This document shows positions 8,673-16,844 of a stretch of DNA of 64,000 nucleotides, one piece after another. How positions within the stretch are numbered: position 1 is the stretch's first letter; each line of letters begins with the position of its first letter. The translations under genes were made by a program, and so were the position numbers. The notes beneath the pieces are model-generated. The model was not told the origin of the DNA, did not search any database, and saw only the letters and a program-made list of their open reading frames with translations. This DNA comes from Olleya sp. Hel_I_94 (GTDB taxonomy: Bacteria > Bacteroidota > Bacteroidia > Flavobacteriales > Flavobacteriaceae): the NCBI RefSeq assembly GCF_007827365.1, contig NZ_VISI01000002.1, forward strand, positions 811,001-875,000. Direction: 5' to 3'.

Positions 8673-10430
8673 TTAAGCTGGATGGTCTGTATTTAATCTT
8701 TTTACTAAACCGTCTGCCCAATCTTTAATTCTGGGTCCAAAGCATTCTAAAATAGCATCAACACCAACAACGCTTCCTTTTGCTAGCCTACCTAAAACTG
8801 CTAGATTAAGTGTTTGTTTTTTATTTTTAGAGACTACTAATCCATTTTGTTTTGTGTCTACACCAAGTTTACTGTGTATGGCTTGTATTAAATTATCATT
8901 TAATAAATTGGTTACAATTGGCGAAATTACTTTTTCGATTTTTGGACTGTCTAAAACAGCGTTAATCATGGTGTCTACTGTAATTTCTTGGTTATGTTTT
9001 TGTAACTGCCAGCCATTATCTGTTAAATTAATTTCTGGATTGTTGACAAAATTTAAATCTAATGTACCTTGATAAGTTAAAGCTAATATCTGTTGTAAAC
9101 TTTCAATAGGTGGTCCAAAAGCGTACCGTTTTATACGCTCATCAAGCGCGATAACTTTGTTTATTACATCCTCTTGTAAAGCTGAGTGAGACATCATTGC
9201 GTATAATGTTGGCTGGCAATGACGCCAAACTTGACCTAAGCAATAATCTAAACTTATTGGCTGTTTTGCAGTAGCCATATCTACATAAGCTTGAATAATA
9301 ACTTCTGGTGCATTATCTTGAGATAGTAATAGCTCGTGTTTAAAATTTTCGTCTTTTAGATAGGCTTCTGTTATTGTTTTTAATGCTGTAACAGAAAAAT
9401 TATGTTGGTAAGCGTGATTTCCTAATTTTAAGTATTGATTGGCAACTATAGTCGCCATAGCTTTAATTAAAAAGGTGTTGCCATTATTGTAATTTACATC
9501 CTCTTTAATTTGTAATAATTCTGACTTAAAACTTAAAATTTTAGCATCACTTGGTGTAAATAACGCATCAATTTTAGAGTTTAAAGGTTTACAAGCCATA
9601 GGTAAACCATCCAATGAAAAAGGTATAAGTTTTAAAGTGCTTTTTCCTGGATGATAATTCATTTTGTGTGTGTTGGTATCAATAACTTCAAAACAACCAC
9701 CATTTGCTTTAGTTATAGCCCTAATAACATCTATGGTAGCTAGTCCAAAACCTCTAAGTCCAACTGTATGAGCTATGTTTTTATAATCTATAGATAGTAA
9801 GTGTTTTATAGGATACGCTTTTAAAAACAAATTAACTGTGTTATTATTTTGAGCATAATTTATCCAATCTTTTAATTGTTTGGATGTTTTGGTTTCCTGA
9901 TGTCCAATAGTCAGTACTACCTCATCTGCATTATAATTGTTACCATTGTCAACAGTAATTGTAAAGGATTGATTGTTGTTTTTTACTTCTGTAACTTCAG
10001 AATTAAAAACGGTCAGTACATCAAGTTTTTGTAACGTTTGAGCAATACTAGTGTAGCGAGCTTTTAAATACTTACCAACCTCAGAACGTTTAGGAAACAC
10101 TTCATGTTTATTACTATAAATAGCATCTTGGCTTTTACCTGTCCAATCATGGTAAGACATAAAGCCCTCAATTTTAGCGTTTTCAATTTGTATTACAGGT
10201 CTTTTAGCGATAGTTAAAGCGCGTTCCGAAATATTTAACCAGTTAGTATCTGGTTGATCTAAATTATAAATAGAACCACAACCTAGTTGAGCGGATTTCT
10301 CAAAAACAACAATTTTTGGAAGTGTTTTTAAATTAGTATTTGATAATGCAATCATTATATTTTCTAATGCTGAAAGACCTCTTGGTCCACATCCAATGAT
10401 AGCAATTGTTGTAGTTTTTGGTGTACTCAT
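8673..10430 (-). CDS. FAD/NAD(P)-binding protein (PF13454-type)
   Basis: The protein has 585 residues. The dinucleotide-binding motif IAIIGCGPRGLSALENI starts at residue 9, and the second nucleotide motif is near residues 170-180 (EVVLTIGHQE). This is the architecture of the FAD-NAD(P)-binding family that includes HUD1-like proteins, thought to be flavin oxidoreductases or hydroxylases. The length is normal for the family. There is no signal peptide, so it should be cytosolic. The substrate cannot be read from the sequence, and no pathway neighbour helps. Confidence 0.75.
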   Translation of the reverse strand: MSTPKTTTIAIIGCGPRGLSALENIMIALSNTNLKTLPKIVVFEKSAQLGCGSIYNLDQPDTNWLNISERALTIAKRPVIQIENAKIEGFMSYHDWTGKSQDAIYSNKHEVFPKRSEVGKYLKARYTSIAQTLQKLDVLTVFNSEVTEVKNNNQSFTITVDNGNNYNADEVVLTIGHQETKTSKQLKDWINYAQNNNTVNLFLKAYPIKHLLSIDYKNIAHTVGLRGFGLATIDVIRAITKANGGCFEVIDTNTHKMNYHPGKSTLKLIPFSLDGLPMACKPLNSKIDALFTPSDAKILSFKSELLQIKEDVNYNNGNTFLIKAMATIVANQYLKLGNHAYQHNFSVTALKTITEAYLKDENFKHELLLSQDNAPEVIIQAYVDMATAKQPISLDYCLGQVWRHCQPTLYAMMSHSALQEDVINKVIALDERIKRYAFGPPIESLQQILALTYQGTLDLNFVNNPEINLTDNGWQLQKHNQEITVDTMINAVLDSPKIEKVISPIVTNLLNDNLIQAIHSKLGVDTKQNGLVVSKNKKQTLNLAVLGRLAKGSVVGVDAILECFGPRIKDWADGLVKRLNTDHPA

Positions 10431-10632
10431 TTATAATTTTAAAATTGAAAAGGCACTAATGAATTGTAAGATACTTAAAGAATAATTTTATTCAAAATAC
10501 AATTGTTATTTAATTATAAGATACTCCTTCAGACTCATTTTTAAAATTGAAATATTAACCTAAATTGTGATTATACAACTAACAAACACTTAAAGGTATT
10601 AGTAGCTAGTCTATAGTTACAAAAATTAAAAA

Positions 10633-10648
10633 TGGTGTTAGCCATAGT
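10633..10648 (+). repeat. Right-end fragment of the cassette-associated repeat
   Basis: The bases GGTGTTAGCCATAG match the right edges of the fuller repeat copies (for example GTTGTTGCCAATAG at 14066-14079). As in those copies, the edge stops directly before the stop codon of a minus-strand gene (10651). The rest of the unit is not recognisable here. Confidence 0.4.
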
Positions 10649-10650
10649 CT

Positions 10651-12306
10651 TTATAGCTTTTCAAATTGGATTCCCATTAATGTAAAACTGGTAATTTCGT
10701 TTTTTTCATTTCTTTCAAATGCTATTGGACTAATAGATATTTCCAATAGGTTTTTAGAAATTGATGTCAATTCTGTTTTGTATGCTCCATTTTTATAATA
10801 TAAATATAACGACCCATTATCTAAACAAATTTTTTTTGCTATTTGAAAGTCTGTATTGTAGTATTCTCCTTCAAATTGACTTAATTCTTTTTCAGAATGC
10901 GCATAAGGCTTAAATTGGTTAAATACCCAAGGCTTGTCATTATTAAATTCATTATAAGTAAAATAGGTATTTCTCTTTTCTAAATTAAACTTAACAAGCG
11001 CTTTACTGTTACCCATTAAAAATATAAATTCATTATTACCAATAGGTTTTAGCTCTGCAATTTTATCTCCATCTAATGTATATGCTATAAGTTTATCGTT
11101 TTTTACTTGAATTGAATTTGCTTTCTTATCGTCATCATTATAGTAATATAAATAGTGTCCTTCATATTGCTTTAATTGTTTATTTGAAAGTGTTATAAAA
11201 TTATATGTTTCGTCTAAAGTTTCGTTTTTAAGATTTGGAGTTACATATAAGTCTACAAAATCAAAAAAAGTATCTCTAAACTCGTCTTCAAATTTATTTT
11301 GAGTAGTAAAAAATGCGATTTCTAAGGTTGGAAAATAAAGATATTTAGAGACAAAGCCACCAGCACTCATTCCATCAAATCCAACAGCTTCATGTCCATT
11401 ATAGGTTTCAAACTCTACACCTAAACCAAAATTTATTTTTTTTCCATTATTTAATGTGGCTTTTGTGTGCATTTTTTTCCATAATTCTGGCGAACCAATT
11501 GTAGCATTTCTTAAATTAAGGTGCCATTTGTGCATATCATCAGGGTTTGTTAAAATCTGTCCATCTCCAACAAATTTTACAGCATGAAAATGTGTTTTAT
11601 AATACTGACCATCGTCTTCTATATACCCAATTGCTCTATTTTTTATGGACTTATAAATATTGTCCTTAATAGATGTATTATCCATATTAAGTGGATTGAA
11701 AATGTTTTTTTGTAGATAATTACTATACGTTTCGCCAGAAGCTTTTTCTATAATAGATGCTAGTAGTATATAATTGGCATTGGAATAATAAAAATACTCT
11801 CCAGGTTTAAAACGAAGGTCACTAACTTTAGTAATAATGTTAATCATTTGCTGCTGATCAATATAGTCGTTAAACCACAAATCAATAACTCCAAAATAAG
11901 GATCAGCTTCTTTAATTCCACTAGTTTGGTTTAGTAATTGTTCTATGGTAGGATTTCCCTTTTTATAACGCGGAAGTTTATCTATATACTTATACGCTGG
12001 CTCTTTTATATTTAATTTACCTTCTTCCTCAAGTAATAAAATAGCTGCTGCTGTAAATTGCTTAGAAATAGAAGCTATATCAAAAACCGTTTTGCTGGAA
12101 ATAGGAATATTGTAATCTAAATTTGTTGTTCCATATTGTTTTTGAAACAAAATTTGGTCCTTTTTAAAGACTGCAATCGAAAATCCAGGTTCATTTGCTT
12201 CTACTTTATATAATTTATCAATTTTGGTTTCTAAATTTTGAGCGCAACCTATTTTTGGAATTATACAAAAAACTATTAAAATTACTAAATATTTACTTTG
12301 ATTCAT
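10651..12306 (-). CDS. Secreted serine hydrolase, beta-lactamase/penicillin-binding fold
   Basis: The protein has 551 residues. The N-terminal signal ends near residue 22 (IGCAQ). The catalytic domain (about 25-360) has the SxxK tetrad as S79-I-S-K82 and the YxN motif as YSNANY near residue 180, so both key motifs of class C beta-lactamase-like esterases and peptidases are present. The C-terminal ~190 residues form a separate beta-rich domain, as is usual in this family. It is probably a periplasmic esterase or D-aminopeptidase-like enzyme rather than an antibiotic resistance gene. A repeat fragment sits at its stop and a full repeat copy lies upstream. Confidence 0.85.
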   Translation of the reverse strand: MNQSKYLVILIVFCIIPKIGCAQNLETKIDKLYKVEANEPGFSIAVFKKDQILFQKQYGTTNLDYNIPISSKTVFDIASISKQFTAAAILLLEEEGKLNIKEPAYKYIDKLPRYKKGNPTIEQLLNQTSGIKEADPYFGVIDLWFNDYIDQQQMINIITKVSDLRFKPGEYFYYSNANYILLASIIEKASGETYSNYLQKNIFNPLNMDNTSIKDNIYKSIKNRAIGYIEDDGQYYKTHFHAVKFVGDGQILTNPDDMHKWHLNLRNATIGSPELWKKMHTKATLNNGKKINFGLGVEFETYNGHEAVGFDGMSAGGFVSKYLYFPTLEIAFFTTQNKFEDEFRDTFFDFVDLYVTPNLKNETLDETYNFITLSNKQLKQYEGHYLYYYNDDDKKANSIQVKNDKLIAYTLDGDKIAELKPIGNNEFIFLMGNSKALVKFNLEKRNTYFTYNEFNNDKPWVFNQFKPYAHSEKELSQFEGEYYNTDFQIAKKICLDNGSLYLYYKNGAYKTELTSISKNLLEISISPIAFERNEKNEITSFTLMGIQFEKL

Positions 12307-12366
12307 TTGTGATTGTTTCTTTTAAAGATAGATGTTTTATCAAAATGTTACAGTCTCTCTTTTATT

Positions 12367-12505
12367 ACAACAGATGTAATTGTTTAGTTAGGTTGCATAT
12401 TTTGAGTTAGTTATTTAGCAAATAATTACGAAAAAAAATCCGTTCCTTTTGTTGTTGTTAGGATTAAACTGATAGTAGATTATATATTGGTGTTACCATA
12501 CGTTT
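12367..12505 (+). repeat. Cassette-associated repeat, copy A (diverged)
   Basis: It shares with the other copies the central TTAGCAAATAATTACG segment, a region rich in AAATCCG, and the right end ATTATATATTGGTGTTACC. It ends directly before the stop codon of the 12506 pseudogene. The hairpin core is disrupted by T-rich sequence. Boundaries are approximate. Confidence 0.5.
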
Positions 12506-13015
12506 TTATTTAATCAGTCCAAACAATGTGTTTTCATCGACGTCAAGAATCTTTAAAATTCCTTTTTCTTTTGAATAGTAAAGCGTTTTAGGATAATTTC
12601 TAAGAATATATACATTTGAATAATCAACACCTTCTACACTAGTAGTGTCAATAAATTCATTTTGGAAATAATAAAAATCATCTCCAAAACAATCATAAAA
12701 ATAAGCTGTAAATTCAAAACCATTATCTCTAACACTTTTTACAATAATCTCTCCTTTATATCAATTTGAATTATCAATAAATGAAATTCTTCCAACTTCT
12801 ATAAAATCATCTGAAGAAGAGCCAAATATAAATGATGATTCATTAGGACCATCAGCAATATATTCTATAGTTTTTGAGTTAACAGAAAATGAAATAATTT
12901 CATTAGTTTCTATGTTTTTCAATTGAAAAATTCCGCCTATTTCATAAGTTAGTAATGCTTTACCTTCTTGACTTAAATCATAATATTGGTCTTCAACTTT
13001 GCAAGAGGTGTAAAG
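12506..13015 (-). pseudogene. Lipoprotein pseudogene with lost start and an internal stop
   Basis: One continuous minus-strand frame encodes about 168 residues, beginning LYTSCKVEDQYYDLSQEGK and ending DENTLFGLIK. YTSC looks like the end of a lipobox, but everything before it is gone: the preceding codon is a stop and there is no start codon. A single in-frame TGA at 12761-12763 interrupts the frame at what reads as NSN-stop-YKGEII, where TGG would restore a tryptophan. Apart from these lesions the frame is intact, so the decay is recent. The 5' break coincides with the truncated left side of repeat copy B. Confidence 0.7.
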
Positions 13016-13104
13016 TTAACCAATAAATCACAGATAAAACATCCACAAGGATTTTTGTAGTTAGGCCAGAACCAGCAATACATTATATACGGTTTTGTAC
13101 ATCG
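13013..13104 (+). repeat. Cassette-associated repeat, copy B (left half missing)
   Basis: It contains AACCAATAAATCACAGATA, a degenerate core around ATCCACAAGGAT, the GTTAGGCCAGAACCAGCAAT segment and the right end ATTATATACGG. It ends exactly before the stop codon of the 13105 gene. The left third found in copies C, E and F is absent, and the unit is joined straight onto the truncated lipoprotein pseudogene. Confidence 0.6.
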
Positions 13105-13932
13105 TTATTTTTGATATTCGATTTTTCTTTCCCATACCAAACCTAACTCTCCATTTGTGTAGCTTTTTTTAGTTATCCAATGTCCTTGCTTGTCGTAATG
13201 GTATTCCCAATTATTCCACTGTTTTTGTTTTCCATCTTTATCGTACCAATGTTGTGTTAAGATATTGTTTTGCTTATCATAAGTAGAAATAAATTTTGTA
13301 TAATCACCATTAGCTTTAAACAATTCGGAAATCACTTCATTTCCATTTGAATCATAAATGTATGTTTGAGTTTCGTTGCTTCCATATGAATCGTAATGTA
13401 TTTTTTGTATCATTTCATTATTAGAATTATATTCAAATTCAGTTGTAGAAACTTTATCCGATTTAGGGACGCCTCCAATTTTTGATATTACATTTCCGTT
13501 TTTATCATATTCGTTTTTTTGGATGTAAAATAATTTATCTTTGCTGTTATAATTTTTTAATTCTATTTCATTTCCGTTATCGTCAATTGAAATAATATAA
13601 TATTGTTTCAAGTTTCCTTTTACATCACAAATTGTTTTTTTTATTTGTTTTTCACTTTCGTTTTTTTGAATTTTGAAAACCCTATAAATATTCCCTTTGC
13701 CATCGTATTGACCGTATTCAATTATCTTTTCATTGTCATCATACATTTCATACTTTACAAGATGGTCGTCTTTAAATGCAGAATCTCGTGGCATTTCTGA
13801 AAATCTATTTGTGCTGTATTTTGCCTGAATGGTTTTCCTTATTTTTAAACTATCTTCCGCACTTTGAGCACGAATAATAAAAGTTGAACTAATTAATGCT
13901 AATGTCAATAAAAATATGTTTTTCGTTTTCAT
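13105..13932 (-). CDS. Secreted protein with YD-like (RHS-type) repeats
   Basis: The protein has 275 residues. The signal peptide ends near residue 22 (STFIIRAQS). From about residue 60 to the end it is built of short beta-strand repeats carrying YDxNGN-like motifs: YDGKGNIY, YDKNGNVI, YDSNGNEV, YDKQNNIL and YDKQGHWI. This resembles YD/RHS repeats or the MORN-like antitoxin repeats of Bacteroidota, but the protein is too short to be an RHS toxin and has no toxin domain. It is probably periplasmic or on the surface. Repeat copies B and C flank it, so it forms one unit of the array. Confidence 0.7.
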   Translation of the reverse strand: MKTKNIFLLTLALISSTFIIRAQSAEDSLKIRKTIQAKYSTNRFSEMPRDSAFKDDHLVKYEMYDDNEKIIEYGQYDGKGNIYRVFKIQKNESEKQIKKTICDVKGNLKQYYIISIDDNGNEIELKNYNSKDKLFYIQKNEYDKNGNVISKIGGVPKSDKVSTTEFEYNSNNEMIQKIHYDSYGSNETQTYIYDSNGNEVISELFKANGDYTKFISTYDKQNNILTQHWYDKDGKQKQWNNWEYHYDKQGHWITKKSYTNGELGLVWERKIEYQK

Positions 13933-13940
13933 TTTTTAAT

Positions 13941-14079
13941 GTTATATCACTTGATTGTGTGTGGCTTTTTTCGTGGTTTAAGGCTCTAATTTAGCCAATA
14001 AATCAGAAATAGAAAATCCGTAGGAATATTCGTAAGTAGGCTGGAAATAGCAATTAACTATGTACGTTGTTGCCAATAG
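13941..14079 (+). repeat. Cassette-associated repeat, copy C
   Basis: Left part GCTTTTTTCGTGGTTTAAGG, then TCTAATTTAGCCAATAAATC, a hairpin core near 14013-14032 (GAAAATCC-GTA-GGAATATTC), GTAGGCTGGAAATAGCAATT and the right end TGTACGTTGTTGCCAATAG. The last base abuts the stop codon of the 14080 gene. Confidence 0.65.
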
Positions 14080-14562
14080 TTATTTTACTCTTTTATAAAT
14101 TGTGTAAACACTATCAGTTCCAAGTTGAATTCGGTTTTTGTTTATAGATTTAATTTTTATTTCAGTCGGTTGTAAATAATAGAACCCATTTTCCTCTTTA
14201 AATATTAAGTTATTCGATTTCAATACGTTCAATAATTCTTTATTAGAATCAGTATTTTTTTTCTCCAAAATATGATTTAGTACTAAATTGTTATCTGCTA
14301 TTTCCCACTCGCCATATTCTTTATAGTCAGCTGTATAATAATCAATATAATCTCCATTAACTTTGAATGTTCTGTCAGGATAACCTGTTCCGTTTTCTGT
14401 TTTTATCTGTTTAAAATTACATCGCGTTATTTCTTTATCTTCTTTTAGAGTCCTTAAATTAACAGTTTTTTTGACTCTCCAAGTTCCAATTATAACGTCT
14501 GAATAATTGAAATTATAAACTCCAAAATGAAAGATTAATATGATTGAAAGTATGTTTTTCAT
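14080..14562 (-). CDS. Small secreted protein, possibly lipocalin-like
   Basis: The protein has 160 residues. I start it at 14562, where MKNILSIILIFHFGVY begins a plausible signal peptide. An in-frame ATG 57 bases upstream lies inside repeat copy D and would add a non-signal sequence. The mature part opens DVIIGTWRVKKTV and alternates short strands, a pattern common to lipocalin-like domains (GxW near the start). No family can be named with confidence. It is one gene of the repeat-separated array, with copy C at its stop and copy D at its start. Confidence 0.6.
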   Translation of the reverse strand: MKNILSIILIFHFGVYNFNYSDVIIGTWRVKKTVNLRTLKEDKEITRCNFKQIKTENGTGYPDRTFKVNGDYIDYYTADYKEYGEWEIADNNLVLNHILEKKNTDSNKELLNVLKSNNLIFKEENGFYYLQPTEIKIKSINKNRIQLGTDSVYTIYKRVK

Positions 14563-14568
14563 AATTAT

Positions 14569-14640
14569 TGGCAACGTCTCTTGTATGGTGCGTATGCATC
14601 CCATAGGGTGCATATGCATTATACAAATTGTTATAGTGCG
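14569..14640 (+). repeat. Cassette-associated repeat, copy D (short variant with a strong palindrome)
   Basis: It runs from GGCAACGTCTCTTGTATGGTG to ATTATACAAATTGTTATAGTGCG. Between the ends is a hairpin: 14590-14602 pairs with 14606-14617 (one G-T pair and one bulged T) around a 3-base loop. The interior differs from copies C, E and F, but the end sequences and the position relative to the genes are the same. Its right end contains the stop codon of the 14631 gene. Confidence 0.55.
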
Positions 14641-15521
14641 TTTTCTTTTAGGTTATTATAAAATTCATTTCTATCTGCATTATCAGGTAATCCAGCGACT
14701 TGTCCATCTCCGAGTTCCATAATAATCCAGTCTCCATTTTTCTTTTTAGCAACATCCATAGTAAATAATTTACTATCAATATTTTGTGCTATTTCTATAA
14801 AATCGTCAAGTTCAGGTTTCACTTCTCCATATTCTCCTTCATCCCAATAATTAAACACTTTTACTATTCTCTTATTCGCAAAAAAGATTCGAAACTCTTT
14901 AGTTAAAGGCATTCCACTTTTCGAGTGTTCGGTCAGAAATTCAAGTTCTTCAAATTGTCGAAATACTAGTCCTTCGTTTAATGAATTACCTCTTAATTCA
15001 AGGAACTTATCCACTACAGATTTTACTTTTTCAGAATCAGATGCATTTGGAATAAAGCAAGCCTCATCCCAATTATGTTTCTCAGATTTCACGAAGTCTT
15101 TTACTATTATTGGACTCTCTCCAAAGTTGCTTACCAATTCTATTATAGTATCAGTATTCAATTCCGTAGTCCAATTTGATTTTGGAGTTTTAGACTTTAT
15201 TTTTTCGTATGAATCGGGTAAATAATGACAATGCTGATATTCAGCAGGAGAGTTTATCAACTCAATGTTCTTTTTTAAAAGTCCGTCATATAAATTTCGG
15301 TATTGATTTGGAGTAAGCATCCAGCCTCGATAAATTCCCAATTCTTTATTTTCAGGTTCTTTTATAAACCTTAAAGCTGTTGCGATATTTCCATCCGTCA
15401 ATTCTTCAAAGCTGATTAATGAAAAGTTAAATCCACAATTAACCGCAGATTTTTTTTCTTCTTCATAATCAGGTTCGATTATCTTATTATCCAATACACT
15501 ATCACAATATATTATTCTCAT
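14631..15521 (-). CDS. ATP-grasp protein, R2K clade (DUF4343-like)
   Basis: The protein has 296 residues. The start at 15521 gives MRIIYCDSVLDNK. An earlier in-frame ATG would read through repeat copy E and is rejected. The fold is an ATP-grasp ligase: the nucleotide-binding lysine strand PIIVKDFVKS is near residue 140, and the metal-binding end is DWIIMELGDGQVAGLP near residue 270. I read it as the R2K family 3 group, proposed from comparative genomics to include peptide- or metabolite-modifying ligases. Its last codons (encoding NAL and stop) lie inside repeat copy D. No substrate peptide or partner enzyme gene is adjacent. Confidence 0.7.
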   Translation of the reverse strand: MRIIYCDSVLDNKIIEPDYEEEKKSAVNCGFNFSLISFEELTDGNIATALRFIKEPENKELGIYRGWMLTPNQYRNLYDGLLKKNIELINSPAEYQHCHYLPDSYEKIKSKTPKSNWTTELNTDTIIELVSNFGESPIIVKDFVKSEKHNWDEACFIPNASDSEKVKSVVDKFLELRGNSLNEGLVFRQFEELEFLTEHSKSGMPLTKEFRIFFANKRIVKVFNYWDEGEYGEVKPELDDFIEIAQNIDSKLFTMDVAKKKNGDWIIMELGDGQVAGLPDNADRNEFYNNLKENAL

Positions 15522-15545
15522 TATTAAGTTTTTATCCAATGCACT

Positions 15546-15675
15546 ACAACGTTGTTGTATATGGTTTGATGCGTGGTTAAGCATCTAATTTAGCAAATAA
15601 AAACCAAATAGAAAATCCGCGAGGATTTTCGTAATTAGGCTAGAACTAGCCATTAATTATAAGCTTTGTTGTATA
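15546..15675 (+). repeat. Cassette-associated repeat, copy E
   Basis: Left end CAACGTTGTTGTATATGGTT, then GATGCGTGGTTAAGCATCTA, then TTAGCAAATAAA. The core hairpin is GAAAATCC-GCGA-GGATTTTC, followed by GTAATTAGGCTAGAACTAGC and the right end ATTATAAGCTTTGTTGTATA. Its right end is also the left end of copy F. Confidence 0.7.
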
Positions 15676-15795
15676 GGGTTTGTTGCGTGTTTAAGCAACT
15701 AAGTTAGCAAATAATTACTGATCAGGAAAGTCCGCGAGGACTTTCGTAAGAAGTGAAGAAGCCAGCAATAAATTATATACGTTGTAGCCACACGT
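15663..15795 (+). repeat. Cassette-associated repeat, copy F
   Basis: Left end GCTTTGTTGTATAGGGTTTG, then TTGCGTGTTTAAGCAACTAA and TTAGCAAATAATTAC. The core hairpin is GAAAGTCC-GCGA-GGACTTTC, followed by the right end ATTATATACGTTGTAGCCAC. Compared with copy E the core changes one A-T pair to G-C on both sides of the stem. With copy E it fills the 337-base gap between the ATP-grasp and monooxygenase genes. Confidence 0.7.
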
Positions 15796-15858
15796 TTTTA
15801 ATGCAGAAATTATTATTCTTCAATTTTTTTATGAATCATTTAAAGAATAGTGGAAATA

Positions 15859-16827
15859 CTAGATAGTATCAAACTCTGGTAAAACAATTGCTTCAATTTT
15901 TGCAATAGCCTCACTTACGGGAGTTTCAGACTTTCTAAGGTTTATTGCCATATGGTTGACTCCTACATTTTCATAGGACTTCAAGTATTCGGTAAGATGG
16001 TTGATGCCTACCGTACCTCCAAAACGCTGTGGTTTAAAAGCAGCATTATCATTTGGATCTAAGTTTAAATGTATAGCAGAGATATAAGGTTTTGCTGCTT
16101 GGTCTTCATCATATAAAGCATTACACCAGTATTTTCTGTTCTTTAAAGTTTCGGAAACAGGTCTTGGGTAATTAAACCAAGCTTGTGCGTTTTTGGCAAT
16201 CCAATTAATACTTTGTCCGGAATGACCAGCTACTACAAGTGGAATGTCTTTTTTCGGTTTAGGATACACTTCTATTCCACTAGTTAAAAAATCGTACTTA
16301 GATTTTAAATTGCTATTTGTTTTCCAAGCTTCTTTGATGATATCAAGATTTTGTCTAAAGATTTCAGGTCTTTTGCTATAGTTAATATTATACATTGGGA
16401 ACTCCACTGGTCTGTCTCCTAAACCCAAGCCTAACAAAAGTCTGCCATCACTTAAATTTTCAATGGTAGCAGCAGCTTTCGCTAATTTTATAGGTTGTTG
16501 TAATGGCAATACTATGGCAGCTGTACCCAACAAAATGTTTTTGGTAGCTGCAGATAAATAGCCTAAATATGGAAGCGTATCAAACAATTGAGCTCCATCA
16601 CCAAAATTAGGGTCATATATAGGAACATCTCGCATCCATAAAGCAGCAAAACCTGCTTCATCAATTTGTTGTGCTAATGCTAAATGGTTAGAAATATCGG
16701 GTACTCCAAAAGGTCTATTGTCTTCCAAACGTTTGCGGTTTCCTTCTGTTGACCAATCGTTATCTAAAGGAAACTCTATACCAAGTGTCATTTTACCTGG
16801 TTTGTATAGTTTATCAAATGGATTCAT
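15859..16827 (-). CDS. Luciferase-like flavin monooxygenase (LLM class)
   Basis: The protein has 322 residues with a TIM-barrel layout of the bacterial luciferase-like family: LGIEFPLDNDW at the start, AALWMRD near residue 60, LLGTAAIVLPLQQP near residue 100 and SDGRLLLGLGLGDRPVE near residue 128. It most resembles the subgroup of small LLM proteins found beside transporters and reductases, and would use reduced flavin and oxygen. It is the last gene of the run cyclase, MFS, AKR, LLM, 58 bases below the aldo/keto reductase and separated from it by a hairpin. Its substrate is unknown. Confidence 0.8.
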   Translation of the reverse strand: MNPFDKLYKPGKMTLGIEFPLDNDWSTEGNRKRLEDNRPFGVPDISNHLALAQQIDEAGFAALWMRDVPIYDPNFGDGAQLFDTLPYLGYLSAATKNILLGTAAIVLPLQQPIKLAKAAATIENLSDGRLLLGLGLGDRPVEFPMYNINYSKRPEIFRQNLDIIKEAWKTNSNLKSKYDFLTSGIEVYPKPKKDIPLVVAGHSGQSINWIAKNAQAWFNYPRPVSETLKNRKYWCNALYDEDQAAKPYISAIHLNLDPNDNAAFKPQRFGGTVGINHLTEYLKSYENVGVNHMAINLRKSETPVSEAIAKIEAIVLPEFDTI

Positions 16828-16844
16828 AATGTGTTTTTTATTAA

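Noticed and set aside
10651..12306. Beta-lactamase resistance gene
   Set aside because: SxxK and YxN motifs are shared by many esterases and peptidases of this fold. The C-terminal extra domain and lack of a resistance context argue against a true beta-lactamase.
10633..15858. Integron attC sites
   Set aside because: The layout is cassette-like, but the copies lack a consistent RYYYAAC / GTTRRRY pair at their ends and no integron integrase gene is in the window. I therefore call them a structured repeat only.
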